Assembly (NCBI GenBank): GCA_900762355.1 | Contig: CAAFGE010000006.1 | Location: forward strand, 1 to 64,000 | Direction of reading: 5' to 3' | Length of the DNA: 64,000 nt | Source of the DNA: an uncultured Collinsella sp. | GTDB taxonomy: Bacteria; Actinomycetota; Coriobacteriia; Coriobacteriales; Coriobacteriaceae | In this document: positions 17,619-26,498 of the stretch, one piece after another | Layout: each line of letters opens with the position of its first letter | Position numbering within the stretch: the first letter of the stretch is position 1 | Program-made: the position numbers and the translations under genes | Notes under the pieces: model-generated | Database searches by the model: none | Told to the model about the DNA's origin: nothing | Seen by the model: only the letters and a program-made list of their open reading frames with translations

Positions 17619-18071
17619 ATGGCGTCTCGTGGTTGCACGTCTAATAAAATTGCGGGCGCGCTTATCGCCGTGGTGGTCCTTGCCGCGGCGGTGACGCTTG
17701 TGCGGGCATATGGCTTTGGTGCCCGTGCCGACCAGGGAAAGAATGCCGCGCAAGCGTCGCTGAATGATTGTGCTGCCGATCCGGTGGCAGTCAAGCTTAT
17801 CGAGAACGGCGAGGCGCGGACGGTCTATGAGACCGGCGATGCCGAGCTGGTCGCATCGACCTTCGCCGCGCTCGACGATTGCACCGTGGGGGATGCGGTA
17901 GATGAGCGGATGAGCGACGCCGGTCGCACGCTCGTCTTTGTCTATGAAGACGGCTCGGAGCAATCGGTGGAGTTCGAGGGCGGGAATATCGTGCTCGACA
18001 AGACGGCATATCGGCTTGACGGTGCCGATGAACTGTGGCGACGGCTAGCCGCCATCAAGAACAGCCAATGA
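17619..18071 (+). CDS. Small membrane-anchored protein of unknown function
   Basis: 150 residues. One N-terminal hydrophobic segment (IAGALIAVVVLAAAVTLV) is an uncleaved signal anchor. The outside portion of about 120 residues is acidic and beta-rich (TLVFVYEDGSEQSVEFEGG). GAAGGGG lies before the ATG. It is 17 bases upstream of the zinc-ribbon gene and probably cotranscribed with it. I do not recognise the family. Confidence 0.7.
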   Translation: MASRGCTSNKIAGALIAVVVLAAAVTLVRAYGFGARADQGKNAAQASLNDCAADPVAVKLIENGEARTVYETGDAELVASTFAALDDCTVGDAVDERMSDAGRTLVFVYEDGSEQSVEFEGGNIVLDKTAYRLDGADELWRRLAAIKNSQ

Positions 18072-18088
18072 AATGAGGGGTGTACGGG

Positions 18089-19651
18089 ATGAGTGACTTG
18101 AGATTCTGCCCGGCGTGCGGGGTGCAACTGCCGCGGGTCGCCGGCGTGCCGGTGCGATTTTGCCCGGGCTGCGGTGTTCGGCTTGAAAGCGTTGAGGACG
18201 ACCCGGGTGTCGCGGAACCCGCAAATGGGGCGGCTGCCGATGATGGCGCGGGCGAAGGTTATGAGCCGAGCGCGAACGCGCCGGTCGATATGCCGATGCA
18301 AGATGCCGACGCCGCGTCGCCGGTCCGCGACATGGCCGCAGCGGATACTCCCCGCATCGGCGACCTTGAGCTCCACACCGCATGCGATGTCTCTGGCGGC
18401 CAAGCGCTCGCGCAAGTGGCGCTGCCACGGGGATGGCGTATCGAAGAGGCGCATCTTGAGCGCAGCAGTAGCTTCGACTGCCCGATTTCAGTTGGCGTGA
18501 CGGCGGCGGGCCCGGCGGGCGAACGCATCATGTATCGCTCCGAGCTCTGCTACGTGGACGCGGGCGCCGTTGCCAAGCGTATCCCCACGCAAACCGAGCG
18601 CAAGGCGTTTCTGCATGTGGAGGCGGCGTGCGACGAGCTGGCTCAAGCCTGCGCGACGCAATTGGGCGCACGGGCGGAGGTTGTGGCTGAGCAGCCCTAT
18701 CCATCGAGCGCGGCAGGCGATATCGAGCATGAGCGTGCCCGCGTAAAGCGCGAGGCGGCAAACGACTTTGCGATTCAGGGCTTTTCGATGGAGCCGAGCG
18801 ATGTGGTCTATGAGTGCCGCATGCGTCGATATCGGCTCGCAGACGCCCCGGTGCCTACCGAGCTTGCGGTAGCGGCAAAGGTCGAGGGCTATGTGGCCTC
18901 GATCGGCGGAGTCGCGGGTTCTGTGGGTAAAGGCGTTGCCGCCGGGGCCGAGGCGCTGCTGGGCGCGGGCCTTTCGAGCGGACTGATCGGTGGCGTTCTG
19001 GGCAAGTGCCTGCGCGAGCGCCAGGCGGCTGCGGCGGCGGAGCAGGGCGCCGCACAAAAGCGGGCCACAGATCAGGGCGATTGCCCAGACGGGGCGCCGT
19101 TCAAGCTGGGCGCGGCAGACCTGCTACAGTGGCGTATCAGGGACAGCTTCTGCCTGGTTGCGCCGGAAGGCCGTCTGGATGAGGCGGCCTCTACGGCGCT
19201 TGCCTCAATGGCATCGACCCTGCGTCTCAACCCGGAGCTTGCGCGCGAGGCATGCGCTCAAAAGCAGCAGATGGTGCTTGAGCAGCGCCAGCGCACGCAG
19301 ATGAACATCGCCCAGCAGCAACAGCAGTTCGCAGCCTGGCAGCAGATGCATGCCTCGCAGCAGGCGGCGTTCGACAGCTACCAGCAGGCTTGGTTTGAGC
19401 GCAGCGATCGTCAACACGCCGCGAATATGGCCGCCAGCGCAGCCAATTTCTCCAGCGCAGGTGTGGGAACGGGCGCGGCCTCGTATTCCGATGCTATCCG
19501 CGGGGTCAACCATTACACCAGGCCCGACGGTACCGATGTCGAGGTTTCGGTGATGGCGGACCAAGCTTGGGTGAACGGCTCGGGCGACGTGATCGGCACG
19601 CGCGATGGCTTTGAGCCCGGTTTTGGCTGGACGGAACTGCCTCGTCAATAG
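18089..19651 (+). CDS. Zinc-ribbon protein with Gln-rich C terminus, unknown function
   Basis: 520 residues from ATG 18089; GAGGGG lies eight bases upstream. The N terminus has CPACGVQ and CPGCGVR, a double-cysteine zinc ribbon. An acidic, low-complexity linker leads to a domain at about 95-260. A Gly/Ala-rich hydrophobic stretch (about 275-310, GKGVAAGAEALLGAGL) resembles a glycine zipper. A Gln/Ala-rich helical region (about 395-450) follows. The last 60 residues have DGTDVEVSVMADQAWV. It is the second large zinc-ribbon protein in the window but not a close relative of those at 5357-8731. The function is unknown. Confidence 0.75.
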   Translation: MSDLRFCPACGVQLPRVAGVPVRFCPGCGVRLESVEDDPGVAEPANGAAADDGAGEGYEPSANAPVDMPMQDADAASPVRDMAAADTPRIGDLELHTACDVSGGQALAQVALPRGWRIEEAHLERSSSFDCPISVGVTAAGPAGERIMYRSELCYVDAGAVAKRIPTQTERKAFLHVEAACDELAQACATQLGARAEVVAEQPYPSSAAGDIEHERARVKREAANDFAIQGFSMEPSDVVYECRMRRYRLADAPVPTELAVAAKVEGYVASIGGVAGSVGKGVAAGAEALLGAGLSSGLIGGVLGKCLRERQAAAAAEQGAAQKRATDQGDCPDGAPFKLGAADLLQWRIRDSFCLVAPEGRLDEAASTALASMASTLRLNPELAREACAQKQQMVLEQRQRTQMNIAQQQQQFAAWQQMHASQQAAFDSYQQAWFERSDRQHAANMAASAANFSSAGVGTGAASYSDAIRGVNHYTRPDGTDVEVSVMADQAWVNGSGDVIGTRDGFEPGFGWTELPRQ

Positions 19652-19727
19652 CGTGAGACAGTCTATGTCTGAATCGATGCCGGGCGTGTTTCTCGGCATT
19701 GTGATAAAGAACGGGAAAGGAACAACG

Positions 19728-20483
19728 ATGAGGGAGACGGTTATTTCGCGCACGGCGTTTGTCGCGGCGGCGGGAACGGCGTTGCTGACGCTTGCGGGGT
19801 GCGGTGGACAGCAGGCGCAGGACACGACGGGTTTTAACGACGATCGCCCGGTAAAGGACAAGATGGATGCGGGCTCGTCATCGGGTGATTCCGGTGATGC
19901 GGGCGGCGGTGCGGACACAGACAGCGGCTCGGCGGACGCGTTCGATACGTGGTCGGATGACTGCTGGGATGCGCACCGCAACATCAGCATCGCAGCGTTG
20001 CTCGAGCTTAAGGGCTGGCAGTTGCAGGAGTTTGCATCGCAACAGGGTTATACCTGGCAAGATGCGCTCGAGATGTACGAGAACGAGGCAGGTCGCGTGC
20101 TCAGCGTCTGCAATATCAGCAAGGACGGCGCAACCGAATGGCTCAGCGAGGATGAAATCGGAAAGCTCGACAAGGGCGGCACCGGGAGTACCGTGATGTT
20201 TACGCTGCAGCTTGCGGGCTATTCGAGCTGCGAGGATGTTATCGCGGGCTTTTCCGTTCCGGTTGAGGACCGGGCGCAGATCACCTCGGGCTCGTGGATT
20301 GCGTGCGTCTACGGTTCCAACATGGCGCGTCACGTTGCCATGGTGAGCCCGATGGAAAACGGCGACTACCGCCTGGACCTCATTACCAAGGAGGCCATCA
20401 AAACCGGTACGTTTACCCAGGGCGGCGGTGCCCCCACGATTAACGAATTTTGGCAGGAGAAGACCGGACGCGCGCTCGGCTAA
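19728..20483 (+). CDS. Lipoprotein, paralogue of the next gene
   Basis: 251 residues from ATG 19728, with GGAAAGGA upstream. The signal peptide (SRTAFVAAAGTALLTLAGC) ends in the lipobox LAGC. An Asp/Ser/Gly-rich linker of about 40 residues precedes a globular domain. The patterns AALLELKGWQL...GYTWQDA and the ending TINEFWQEKTGR align with the next gene, so the pair looks like an old tandem duplication. The function is unknown. Confidence 0.78.
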   Translation: MRETVISRTAFVAAAGTALLTLAGCGGQQAQDTTGFNDDRPVKDKMDAGSSSGDSGDAGGGADTDSGSADAFDTWSDDCWDAHRNISIAALLELKGWQLQEFASQQGYTWQDALEMYENEAGRVLSVCNISKDGATEWLSEDEIGKLDKGGTGSTVMFTLQLAGYSSCEDVIAGFSVPVEDRAQITSGSWIACVYGSNMARHVAMVSPMENGDYRLDLITKEAIKTGTFTQGGGAPTINEFWQEKTGRALG

Positions 20484-20521
20484 GTGCGATGCGGCCAATA
20501 GCATAGCGAGGGACGAACATA

Positions 20522-21196
20522 ATGAACGAGATGACGATGAGCCGTGCGGCCTTTGTGGCGGGCGCGGGTGCGGCGGCTTGTGCGCTGGCTGGCTGCTCGG
20601 GCACAACGGGCGGCGCCAAAGCAGCGAGCACGGCGGACGCCGCCTGCGTGGACGACAATGCCAACGTGACGGTCTATGCCGCGATCAACTTGGGTGGTGC
20701 CGATCTGGTGCGCCTGCTCAAACATCAAAATTATGAGTGGCAAGGCGAGAACGTGGGCTACGGCGCCGCCGATGACGCGGGATTTTTCGCTTTTACCTTT
20801 TCCAAAGTTTCGGACGATGTGGACGAACTTGCGAACAGCGCGATACCGCTTTCGGAGTCCGAGTACGAGGGGCTTGAACCGGGCGGCGGAGACGAAAGCG
20901 TCGCGATTCTGCTCTCGGTGGGCGGCTATACGAAGGGCGAGCGGGCGCTCATCGGCGCGATTGGCGATGCGGCGATGGTGCAGGAGAAATGCACGATCGA
21001 TGATGCCCTGTATTGGCTGGTCAAGGCGCTTGACGGCCACCGTTACGTGATTATGGCCAACGACACCGAAGACGATGGCGATAGCGCTCATGACATCTAT
21101 ATCTACAATGAGGCTTTTATTCGCACCGGCTATCTGAGCGGCGGCGACCAGATCGATATCGACGAGCTCTGGAGCCGCCTAACCAACGCCTCGTAG
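20522..21196 (+). CDS. Lipoprotein, paralogue of the previous gene
   Basis: 224 residues; GAGGGA lies upstream of the ATG. The signal peptide starts MSRAAFVAGAG and ends in the lipobox LAGC (followed by SG). It lacks the long Asp/Ser linker of its neighbour. The domain matches it in AAINLGGADLVRLL, YEWQ and the ending IDIDELWSRLTN. It lies 38 bases downstream of the first lipoprotein and is probably in the same transcript. A GGGGAC-loop hairpin follows the stop codon. The function is unknown. Confidence 0.78.
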   Translation: MNEMTMSRAAFVAGAGAAACALAGCSGTTGGAKAASTADAACVDDNANVTVYAAINLGGADLVRLLKHQNYEWQGENVGYGAADDAGFFAFTFSKVSDDVDELANSAIPLSESEYEGLEPGGGDESVAILLSVGGYTKGERALIGAIGDAAMVQEKCTIDDALYWLVKALDGHRYVIMANDTEDDGDSAHDIYIYNEAFIRTGYLSGGDQIDIDELWSRLTNAS

Positions 21197-21202
21197 CGCA
21201 CC

Positions 21203-21243
21203 AAAACCACCACAAAGGGGACAGGCACCTTTGTGGTGGTTTT
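21203..21243 (+). terminator. CACCACAAAG hairpin repeat, possible terminator
   Basis: The 16-base perfect arms AAAACCACCACAAAGG and complement flank GGACAGGCA, with the right arm ending in TTTT. It lies between convergent genes (lipoprotein and Mg ATPase), so it could terminate both. Confidence 0.8.
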
Positions 21244-21277
21244 GCCCTTGGGCTGTCTACTGTGGCGGCTCACCGTG

Positions 21278-24046
21278 CTATAGCAGCTCGCCGTGGCGGG
21301 CGATGTAGCGGCGCTTGGCCAGCTGGGTGAGTGCGATGTAGGCGGCGACAATGCCGATGAGCAGCGCGAAGAAGATTGGCGGCAGCGGCATGAGACCCAG
21401 CGCATCGGCGATGGGGCTTGCCGGCAGCCAGGTGACGAGCGCCAGGCCCAGCACGGTGAGGACGCACAGCGCGGGCGCGGCGTGGTCGCGCGGGCTCGGC
21501 AGGCACGGGGAGCGCAGCATATGGATCACGAGCGTCTGCGACCACATGGACTCAACGAACCAGCCGCTCTGGAAGAGCGCCGCAAAGGCCTCCATGCCCG
21601 TGACGTTGCCCGCGGCGGCAAGCTCGGCCCAGCTCGCGCCCACGGCGGCGGGGCACACCACAAAGAAGAGCGCGGCGAAAGTCGCGATATCAAACAGTGA
21701 GCTCACGGGGCCCAGCTCGAGCATAAAGCCCTTGATGGACGCGGCGTCCCAAGCACGCGGACGGGCAGTCCAGGCGTCGTCGACGGTGTCCCACGGCAGC
21801 GCGATGCACACGATCTCGTAGACCAGCGACAGCAGCACCAGCTGCAGAGCGCTCATGGGCAAGAACGGCAAGAACAGGCTCGCGACGGTCACGGATAGCA
21901 CGTTGCCAAAGTTGGAGCTCACCGTGGTCTTGAGGTACTTGAGTAGGTTGCCGTAGGTGCGGCGGCCTTCGATGATGCCGCGCTCGAGCACGTCTAGGTC
22001 CTTCTGGAGCAAGATGATATCGGCAGATTCCTTGGCAATGTCGACGGCCGAATCGACCGAGATGCCGCAATCGCTCGCACGCATGGCGGCGGCGTCGTTG
22101 ATGCCATCGCCCATAAAGCCCACGGTGTGGCCGAGCAGCTCGCGCATGACGCGCACCAGACGCGCCTTCTGCAGCGGCGAGAGCTTGGCAAAGAGGTGCG
22201 TGTGCTCGGCGCGCTCGGCAAGCTCGGCATCGTCGAGCGCATCGATCTCGGAGCCGAGCAAGACGTTGCTCGCGTCGATACCGATCTGTTCGCAGACGGT
22301 GGCGGCAACGCGGTCGTTGTCGCCGGTCAGGACCTTGACCGCCACACCCTTGGCCTCGAGCGTGGCGACGGCGCCCGCGGCACTCGCCTTGGGCGGATCG
22401 AGGAAGGCCAAAAAGCCCATCAACACCATGTCGCATTCGTCGGCGATGCCAAACTCGCCCACGCAGCGCGGATTGGTTTTCTGCGCCACAGCAATCACGC
22501 GCAGGCCCTCGGCGTTGAGCCCGGCGACCTGCTTGCGAATCTGGGCGAGCTTATCTTCGGTGAACGGCTGGGCGGCGCCGTCGACCTCGACAAAGGGGCA
22601 GATCTCGAGCATTTCCTCGGCAGCTCCCTTGGTGACCATCTGGGTTTTGCCCTGGGCGTCGGCGACAACTACGCTCAGGCGACGGCGCGAGAAATCGAAG
22701 GGCACCTCGTCGACCTTGGTATAGCGGTCGCGCAGGCTCTGGCCCAGCATAGAATCGGGCACGACGGTCGAGGGCGTCACATCGGCACGGTCGATGACGG
22801 CCAGGTCGATAAGGTTTTTGAGGCCGGTCTGGAAGAAGCTGTTCAAAAACGCATGGCGCAGCACGCGCGCATCCTCGTTGCCGTCGGTGTTGAGGTAGCG
22901 CTCGAGCACGATACGGTCTTCGGTGAGGGTGCCGGTCTTGTCGCAGCACAGGACGTCCATCGCGCCGAGGTTTTGGATCGCCGGCAGCTCCTTGACGATA
23001 ACCTGGCGGCGGGCGAGGTCCTTGGCGCCCTGCGACAGGCTCGTGGTCACGATGACGGGAAGCATCTGCGGCGTGATGCCCACGGCCACGCTCGTGGCGA
23101 ACAACAGCGCATCGATGACGTTGCCCTTGGTGGCGGCGTTGATGGCAAAGACCGCCGGCGCCATAACGAGCATGAGGCGCACGAGCAGCATGGAGACGCT
23201 CGAGACGCCGCGGTCAAACGCGCTCTTCTCGCCGCGCCCGTTGAGCATCTTGGCGATGCCGCCCAGGTAGGTGTCCGAGCCGGTGGCAACGACAAGCGCC
23301 ATGGCGGTGCCGTTTTGCACGGAGGTGCCGGTAAAGACGATGTTCTTGCAGGCAGAGAGTGGTAGCGCGGAGCCGTCGGCACCCTCGACGACGGTGATGG
23401 CAGCGGTCTTCTCGACGGCCTCGCTCTCGCCGGTGAGTGCGGACTCGATCACAAACAGGTCGCGCGCGGTGATGATACGGGCATCTGCCGGCACCATGTC
23501 GCCGGCAGAGAGGCGGATTACATCGCCGGGGACGAGCTCGTCGAAGGGGATCTCGACGCGCTCGCCGTCGCGCAGGGCACAGCAGGTGTTGGAGACCAGG
23601 TCCTTAAGGGCCTCGGCCGCATTGCCGCTGCGGGCTTCCTGGATAAACTTCATGCCGCCCGATACCAGCAGCATGATGCCGATGACGATGACCGTGGAGG
23701 GGTCACGCTGCAGCTCGGGCACGGCGAGCACGTCGATGTAGAGCGAGACCAGTGCGAGGGCGGCGAGGATGCCAGCGAAGGGATCGACGAACGCGTCGGC
23801 GATGCGGCGGGCGAGCGTCTTGGTCGGCGCTTCGATGGTGTTGGGGCCGACGGCGCTCAGGCGCTCGGCGGCGTGCTCGGCGGTGAGGCCGTCGGCTGTG
23901 GCGTCGAGCAGCACGAGGGCATCCTCGGCGCTATGGGTGGCGGCGAATATGGTGTTCTTGGACATGCCGGTATGAGCGGCGGGGCGCGCCGTGCGGCGGC
24001 GCTTGGAGATGGCTTCGAGTACCGTGGCGGTTTTGAGCATCAGCAT
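21278..24046 (-). CDS. mgtA: Magnesium-translocating P-type ATPase
   Basis: 922 residues, the usual length for MgtA/MgtB. The N-terminal region is followed by paired helices (FVDPFAGILAALALVSL), the actuator motif LTGESE, the phosphorylation motif DKTGTLT with Asp369, a nucleotide-binding domain, the hinge MGDGINDAAAM, and six C-terminal helices. It imports Mg2+ (perhaps also Ni2+) using ATP. AAGGAGG lies five bases before the ATG. No obvious Mg-sensing riboswitch or leader peptide is visible upstream. It stands alone, convergent to the lipoprotein pair. Confidence 0.93.
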   Translation of the reverse strand: MLMLKTATVLEAISKRRRTARPAAHTGMSKNTIFAATHSAEDALVLLDATADGLTAEHAAERLSAVGPNTIEAPTKTLARRIADAFVDPFAGILAALALVSLYIDVLAVPELQRDPSTVIVIGIMLLVSGGMKFIQEARSGNAAEALKDLVSNTCCALRDGERVEIPFDELVPGDVIRLSAGDMVPADARIITARDLFVIESALTGESEAVEKTAAITVVEGADGSALPLSACKNIVFTGTSVQNGTAMALVVATGSDTYLGGIAKMLNGRGEKSAFDRGVSSVSMLLVRLMLVMAPAVFAINAATKGNVIDALLFATSVAVGITPQMLPVIVTTSLSQGAKDLARRQVIVKELPAIQNLGAMDVLCCDKTGTLTEDRIVLERYLNTDGNEDARVLRHAFLNSFFQTGLKNLIDLAVIDRADVTPSTVVPDSMLGQSLRDRYTKVDEVPFDFSRRRLSVVVADAQGKTQMVTKGAAEEMLEICPFVEVDGAAQPFTEDKLAQIRKQVAGLNAEGLRVIAVAQKTNPRCVGEFGIADECDMVLMGFLAFLDPPKASAAGAVATLEAKGVAVKVLTGDNDRVAATVCEQIGIDASNVLLGSEIDALDDAELAERAEHTHLFAKLSPLQKARLVRVMRELLGHTVGFMGDGINDAAAMRASDCGISVDSAVDIAKESADIILLQKDLDVLERGIIEGRRTYGNLLKYLKTTVSSNFGNVLSVTVASLFLPFLPMSALQLVLLSLVYEIVCIALPWDTVDDAWTARPRAWDAASIKGFMLELGPVSSLFDIATFAALFFVVCPAAVGASWAELAAAGNVTGMEAFAALFQSGWFVESMWSQTLVIHMLRSPCLPSPRDHAAPALCVLTVLGLALVTWLPASPIADALGLMPLPPIFFALLIGIVAAYIALTQLAKRRYIARHGELL

Positions 24047-24127
24047 AGGGTCCTCCTTGTTGAAGGGAGTTAGCGTACGTGTCGTATGTGCTTCAAAAAA
24101 CTAGATGTCGCTCACGTCATGCTTTCG

Positions 24128-24163
24128 AACCACCACAAAGGGACAGGCACCTTTGTGGTGGTT
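24128..24163. repeat. CACCACAAAG hairpin repeat
   Basis: The 14-base arms AACCACCACAAAGG and CCTTTGTGGTGGTT flank GACAGGCA. One G shorter in the loop than the copies at 17478 and 21203. Here it lies between divergent promoters (mgtA and pyrE), so it does not simply terminate a gene. Confidence 0.8.
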
Positions 24164-24481
24164 TTGACGATCGGCTGTTGGCGCTTATGCGTGCGCGGAA
24201 TCCTCGCGGCGTGCCGAGGGCGACATGCAGGTTTTTCGACTATGACTGCCTTCCATGGCACACCTCCTTAAGGCCGGGCGCAGCGCGCTTTGGGTATCTC
24301 GTACCCGTTTCAATCCGCCGGTATTTTTGACGAGGGGGTTTGCCGTGTCAACCCCATTGTTCGGAAAATCATCGCCCCTGACAAAGCCCTTACAGAGTGC
24401 CGTGGCTCCAAAGCGCGCCCGCATCGATGCCCTGCCTGCGCTAAACTGGAGGGCACGTACGCGATTACGAGAGGAGCCCGC
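24164..24481. other. Gene-free stretch upstream of pyrE
   Basis: No convincing gene lies in these 318 bases; the open frames present have poor composition. A GGGGTT/AACCCC inverted pair around TGCCGTGTC lies near 24337-24355, with TTGACG just before it. This may be part of the pyrE leader, but I cannot assign a regulator. Confidence 0.4.
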
Positions 24482-25162
24482 ATGGAGGCTTACAAGCAAG
24501 AGTTCATCAAGTTTATGGTTGAGTCCGACGTTCTTAAGTTCGGCAGCTTTACGCTCAAGAGCGGCCGTCAGTCCCCGTTCTTTATGAACGCCGGCGCTTA
24601 CGTGACGGGCTATCAGCTCAAGAAGCTGGGCGAGTACTACGCCCAGGCCATTCACGATAACTTTGGCGACGACTTTGACGTGCTGTTCGGGCCTGCCTAC
24701 AAGGGCATTCCGCTGGCCGTCGTGACCGCGATTGCCTACCACGAGCTGTACGGCAAGGAGGTCAAGTACTGCTGCGACCGCAAGGAGGCCAAGGACCACG
24801 GTGCCGACAAGGGCAACCTGCTGGGCTACGAGCCCCAGGACGGCGACCGTGTGATCATGGTCGAGGACGTCACCACCAGCGGTAAGTCCATCGACGAGAC
24901 CTATCCCAAGGTCAAGGCTGCTGCCGATGTCGAAATCAAGGGTCTCATCGTGTCCCTCAACCGCATGGAGGTCGGCAAGGGCGGCGTGACCACCGCACAG
25001 AAGGAGATCGAGGTCAAGTACGGTTTCCCTGTCGCGAGCATCGTCTCCATGGCCGAGGTCGTCGAGACCCTCTACAACCACGAGATCGACGGCAAGGTCG
25101 TCATCGACGACGAACTCAAGGCCGCCATCGACGCCTACTACGAGCAGTACGGAGTACGTTAG
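24482..25162 (+). CDS. pyrE: Orotate phosphoribosyltransferase
   Basis: 226 residues from ATG 24482, with GAGAGGAG upstream. LKSGRQSPFFMNAG is the substrate-side motif and VIMVEDVTTSGKS is the PRPP-binding loop of type I phosphoribosyltransferases. It converts orotate and PRPP to OMP in pyrimidine synthesis. It stands apart from other pyr genes in this window. The structured element described at 25162 starts at the last base of its stop codon, so element and gene probably share a transcript. Confidence 0.95.
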   Translation: MEAYKQEFIKFMVESDVLKFGSFTLKSGRQSPFFMNAGAYVTGYQLKKLGEYYAQAIHDNFGDDFDVLFGPAYKGIPLAVVTAIAYHELYGKEVKYCCDRKEAKDHGADKGNLLGYEPQDGDRVIMVEDVTTSGKSIDETYPKVKAAADVEIKGLIVSLNRMEVGKGGVTTAQKEIEVKYGFPVASIVSMAEVVETLYNHEIDGKVVIDDELKAAIDAYYEQYGVR

Positions 25163-25300
25163 TTACGCGGTTCTACGAACCGCGTAACGGCTTGACGCTG
25201 CAAACGCCCCTAAGCGGCAATCTGCCTTTCAATCGTCGGGCATGGCCAGAAGGCCTATGCCCTCCTCTTTCAAGGCACCTTGCTCGCTTAGGGGCGTTTT
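25162..25300 (+). ncRNA. Structured stop-codon-abutting element, copy C (after pyrE)
   Basis: The first hairpin GTTACGCGGTTC-TAC-GAACCGCGTAAC starts at the G of the pyrE stop. GACGCTG follows. Then a long stem AAACGCCCCTAAGCGGCAA (25202-25220) pairs with TTGCTCGCTTAGGGGCGTTT (25280-25299) and ends in a T run. Inside it GGGCAT-GGCC-AGAA-GGCC-T-ATGCCC forms the apical hairpin. Compared with copies at 33288 and 53201, both stems differ in sequence but keep pairing; GACC/GGTC has become GGCC/GGCC around the same AGAA loop. This is a terminator-like structured RNA of unknown role. Confidence 0.75.
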
Positions 25301-25379
25301 CGCTGTCGGTACCAAGACATCGGCGTTGTCTTAGCTGGTGCTTGGATCCCTTGGGGACGGAGGAAAATGTACCATCCAG

Positions 25380-25449
25380 AATGAGCGTGGATAATCTCCC
25401 GTTTTTGGCCTGTGTGGGGGCTCAAAGTGGGAGATTATCCACGCTCATT
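25380..25449. repeat. Long perfect palindrome (GAGCGTGGATAATCTCCC arms)
   Basis: The 21-base perfect arms begin AATGAGCGTGGATAATC (25380-25400), with the complement at 25429-25449, around a 28-base loop. No other copy is in this window. It shares the arm-loop-arm plan of the family 1 palindromes but not their sequence. It lies between convergent pyrE and the RpiR regulator. Confidence 0.88.
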
Positions 25450-25479
25450 TGATAAGTGTCCGAAAATCCACGCTTGTTG

Positions 25480-26334
25480 CTACTTGAGTCCTGGCAGGCG
25501 GGTGTAGGGGAATGAGCGCTCTAGGAACTCGGCGCAGCGGGCGTAGTCTTTGGCAAAGTAGCTGCTGTAGAGCGAATCGAGCACGTATTGCACGGCGATG
25601 TGGCTGGCGAACTGCGTGATGCGGTGCGTCATGCTCTCGTGGTCGCTCACCGTGAGGTAGGCGGCAAAGCCGGGGTGAATGCGGGCACAGTGCGGCGTGC
25701 CGATGACGATGACCGGGACATGTCGACTGCTAAGGATCGGCAAGATCTCCTTGAGGTTGGGGGCAAGGCCGCTGTAGGAGATGACGATTGCCACATGGTC
25801 GGGACCCGAGGCGAGCGCCGTGCGCACCTGCGCCTCGACGCTGTCGTGGCACGTCGCGCTTTTGCCGGCGGAAAGCAGGCGATCGCGGAACATTCCCGCT
25901 GGATACAGGTTATGCGAGCCCGTGTAGATGTCCACGGTGCCGGCGCGCATGATGAGCTTGGCGGCGTGGTCGAGCTGTGCAGGGTCGAGCAGCTCCTGCG
26001 TTTCGGCCAAGGTGGTCTGGTAGAGCCCTTCCATGCGCTCCATCACCTGCGCAGGGGTGGAGGTGGCATCGAAGGGAAAGTTGATGTCCACGTCGCGGCG
26101 GTTGCCTGCTTCGGTCGCCAGGCGGATAAGCTCGACCTTGAGATCTTTGAAGCCCTCGAGGCCGAGCTTTTTGCAAAAACGGTGCACGCTCGCAACGGAA
26201 ACGTTGGTGCGCGCGGCAAATTCCTTAATGGAAAGCCCGCGCACATCCTCGCCCATGGCGAGGGCCGTTCGCCCAAGTTGTTGCTCGGTGGGGGTGAGGC
26301 TTTTGCCCTGCGTGATCTTTCGCCTGATATCCAT
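25480..26334 (-). CDS. RpiR/MurR-family transcriptional regulator
   Basis: 284 residues. An N-terminal helix-turn-helix (about 1-77, SIKEFAARTNVSVASVHRFCKKLGL) is followed by a SIS sugar-phosphate-binding domain (about 110-245, GTVDIYTGSHN, HVAIVISYSGLAPN). AGGAG lies just before the ATG. Such regulators respond to phosphosugars and control sugar-use genes. The glycoside hydrolase gene at 26499 lies upstream on the same strand, about 165 bases away, so it may be a target. The effector is unknown. Confidence 0.88.
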   Translation of the reverse strand: MDIRRKITQGKSLTPTEQQLGRTALAMGEDVRGLSIKEFAARTNVSVASVHRFCKKLGLEGFKDLKVELIRLATEAGNRRDVDINFPFDATSTPAQVMERMEGLYQTTLAETQELLDPAQLDHAAKLIMRAGTVDIYTGSHNLYPAGMFRDRLLSAGKSATCHDSVEAQVRTALASGPDHVAIVISYSGLAPNLKEILPILSSRHVPVIVIGTPHCARIHPGFAAYLTVSDHESMTHRITQFASHIAVQYVLDSLYSSYFAKDYARCAEFLERSFPYTRLPGLK

Positions 26335-26409
26335 ATGGCTCCTATGCGTTTGCGTCGCGATAAACCAATCATAGCGATAAATAAAACGTTCGGCTTGGCT
26401 GGGAGTTTT

Positions 26410-26498
26410 GGTCCGCCGGTCTATGAACGACGGACCGCTCGACGCTGCGCGGGCTCAACATAGGGCGTGCCCTGCCCGAGTTGTTTGCGCTCGGGCTG
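26410..26498. other. Hairpin region, possible degenerate copy of the structured element
   Basis: GGTCCG...CGGACC forms an imperfect hairpin. It is followed by CTCGACGCTGCGCGGGC, identical to 17 bases in the element at 33288, and then TTGTTTGCGCTCGGG, similar to that element's right arm. The AGAA apical hairpin is missing. CCCGAG...CTCGGG also pairs. It lies just past the end of the minus-strand glycoside hydrolase and may act in its termination. Confidence 0.45.

Noticed and set aside
24047..24127. Mg2+ riboswitch or leader peptide for mgtA
   Set aside because: Only about 80 bases separate mgtA from the repeat, and I see no M-box-like conserved structure or short leader gene.
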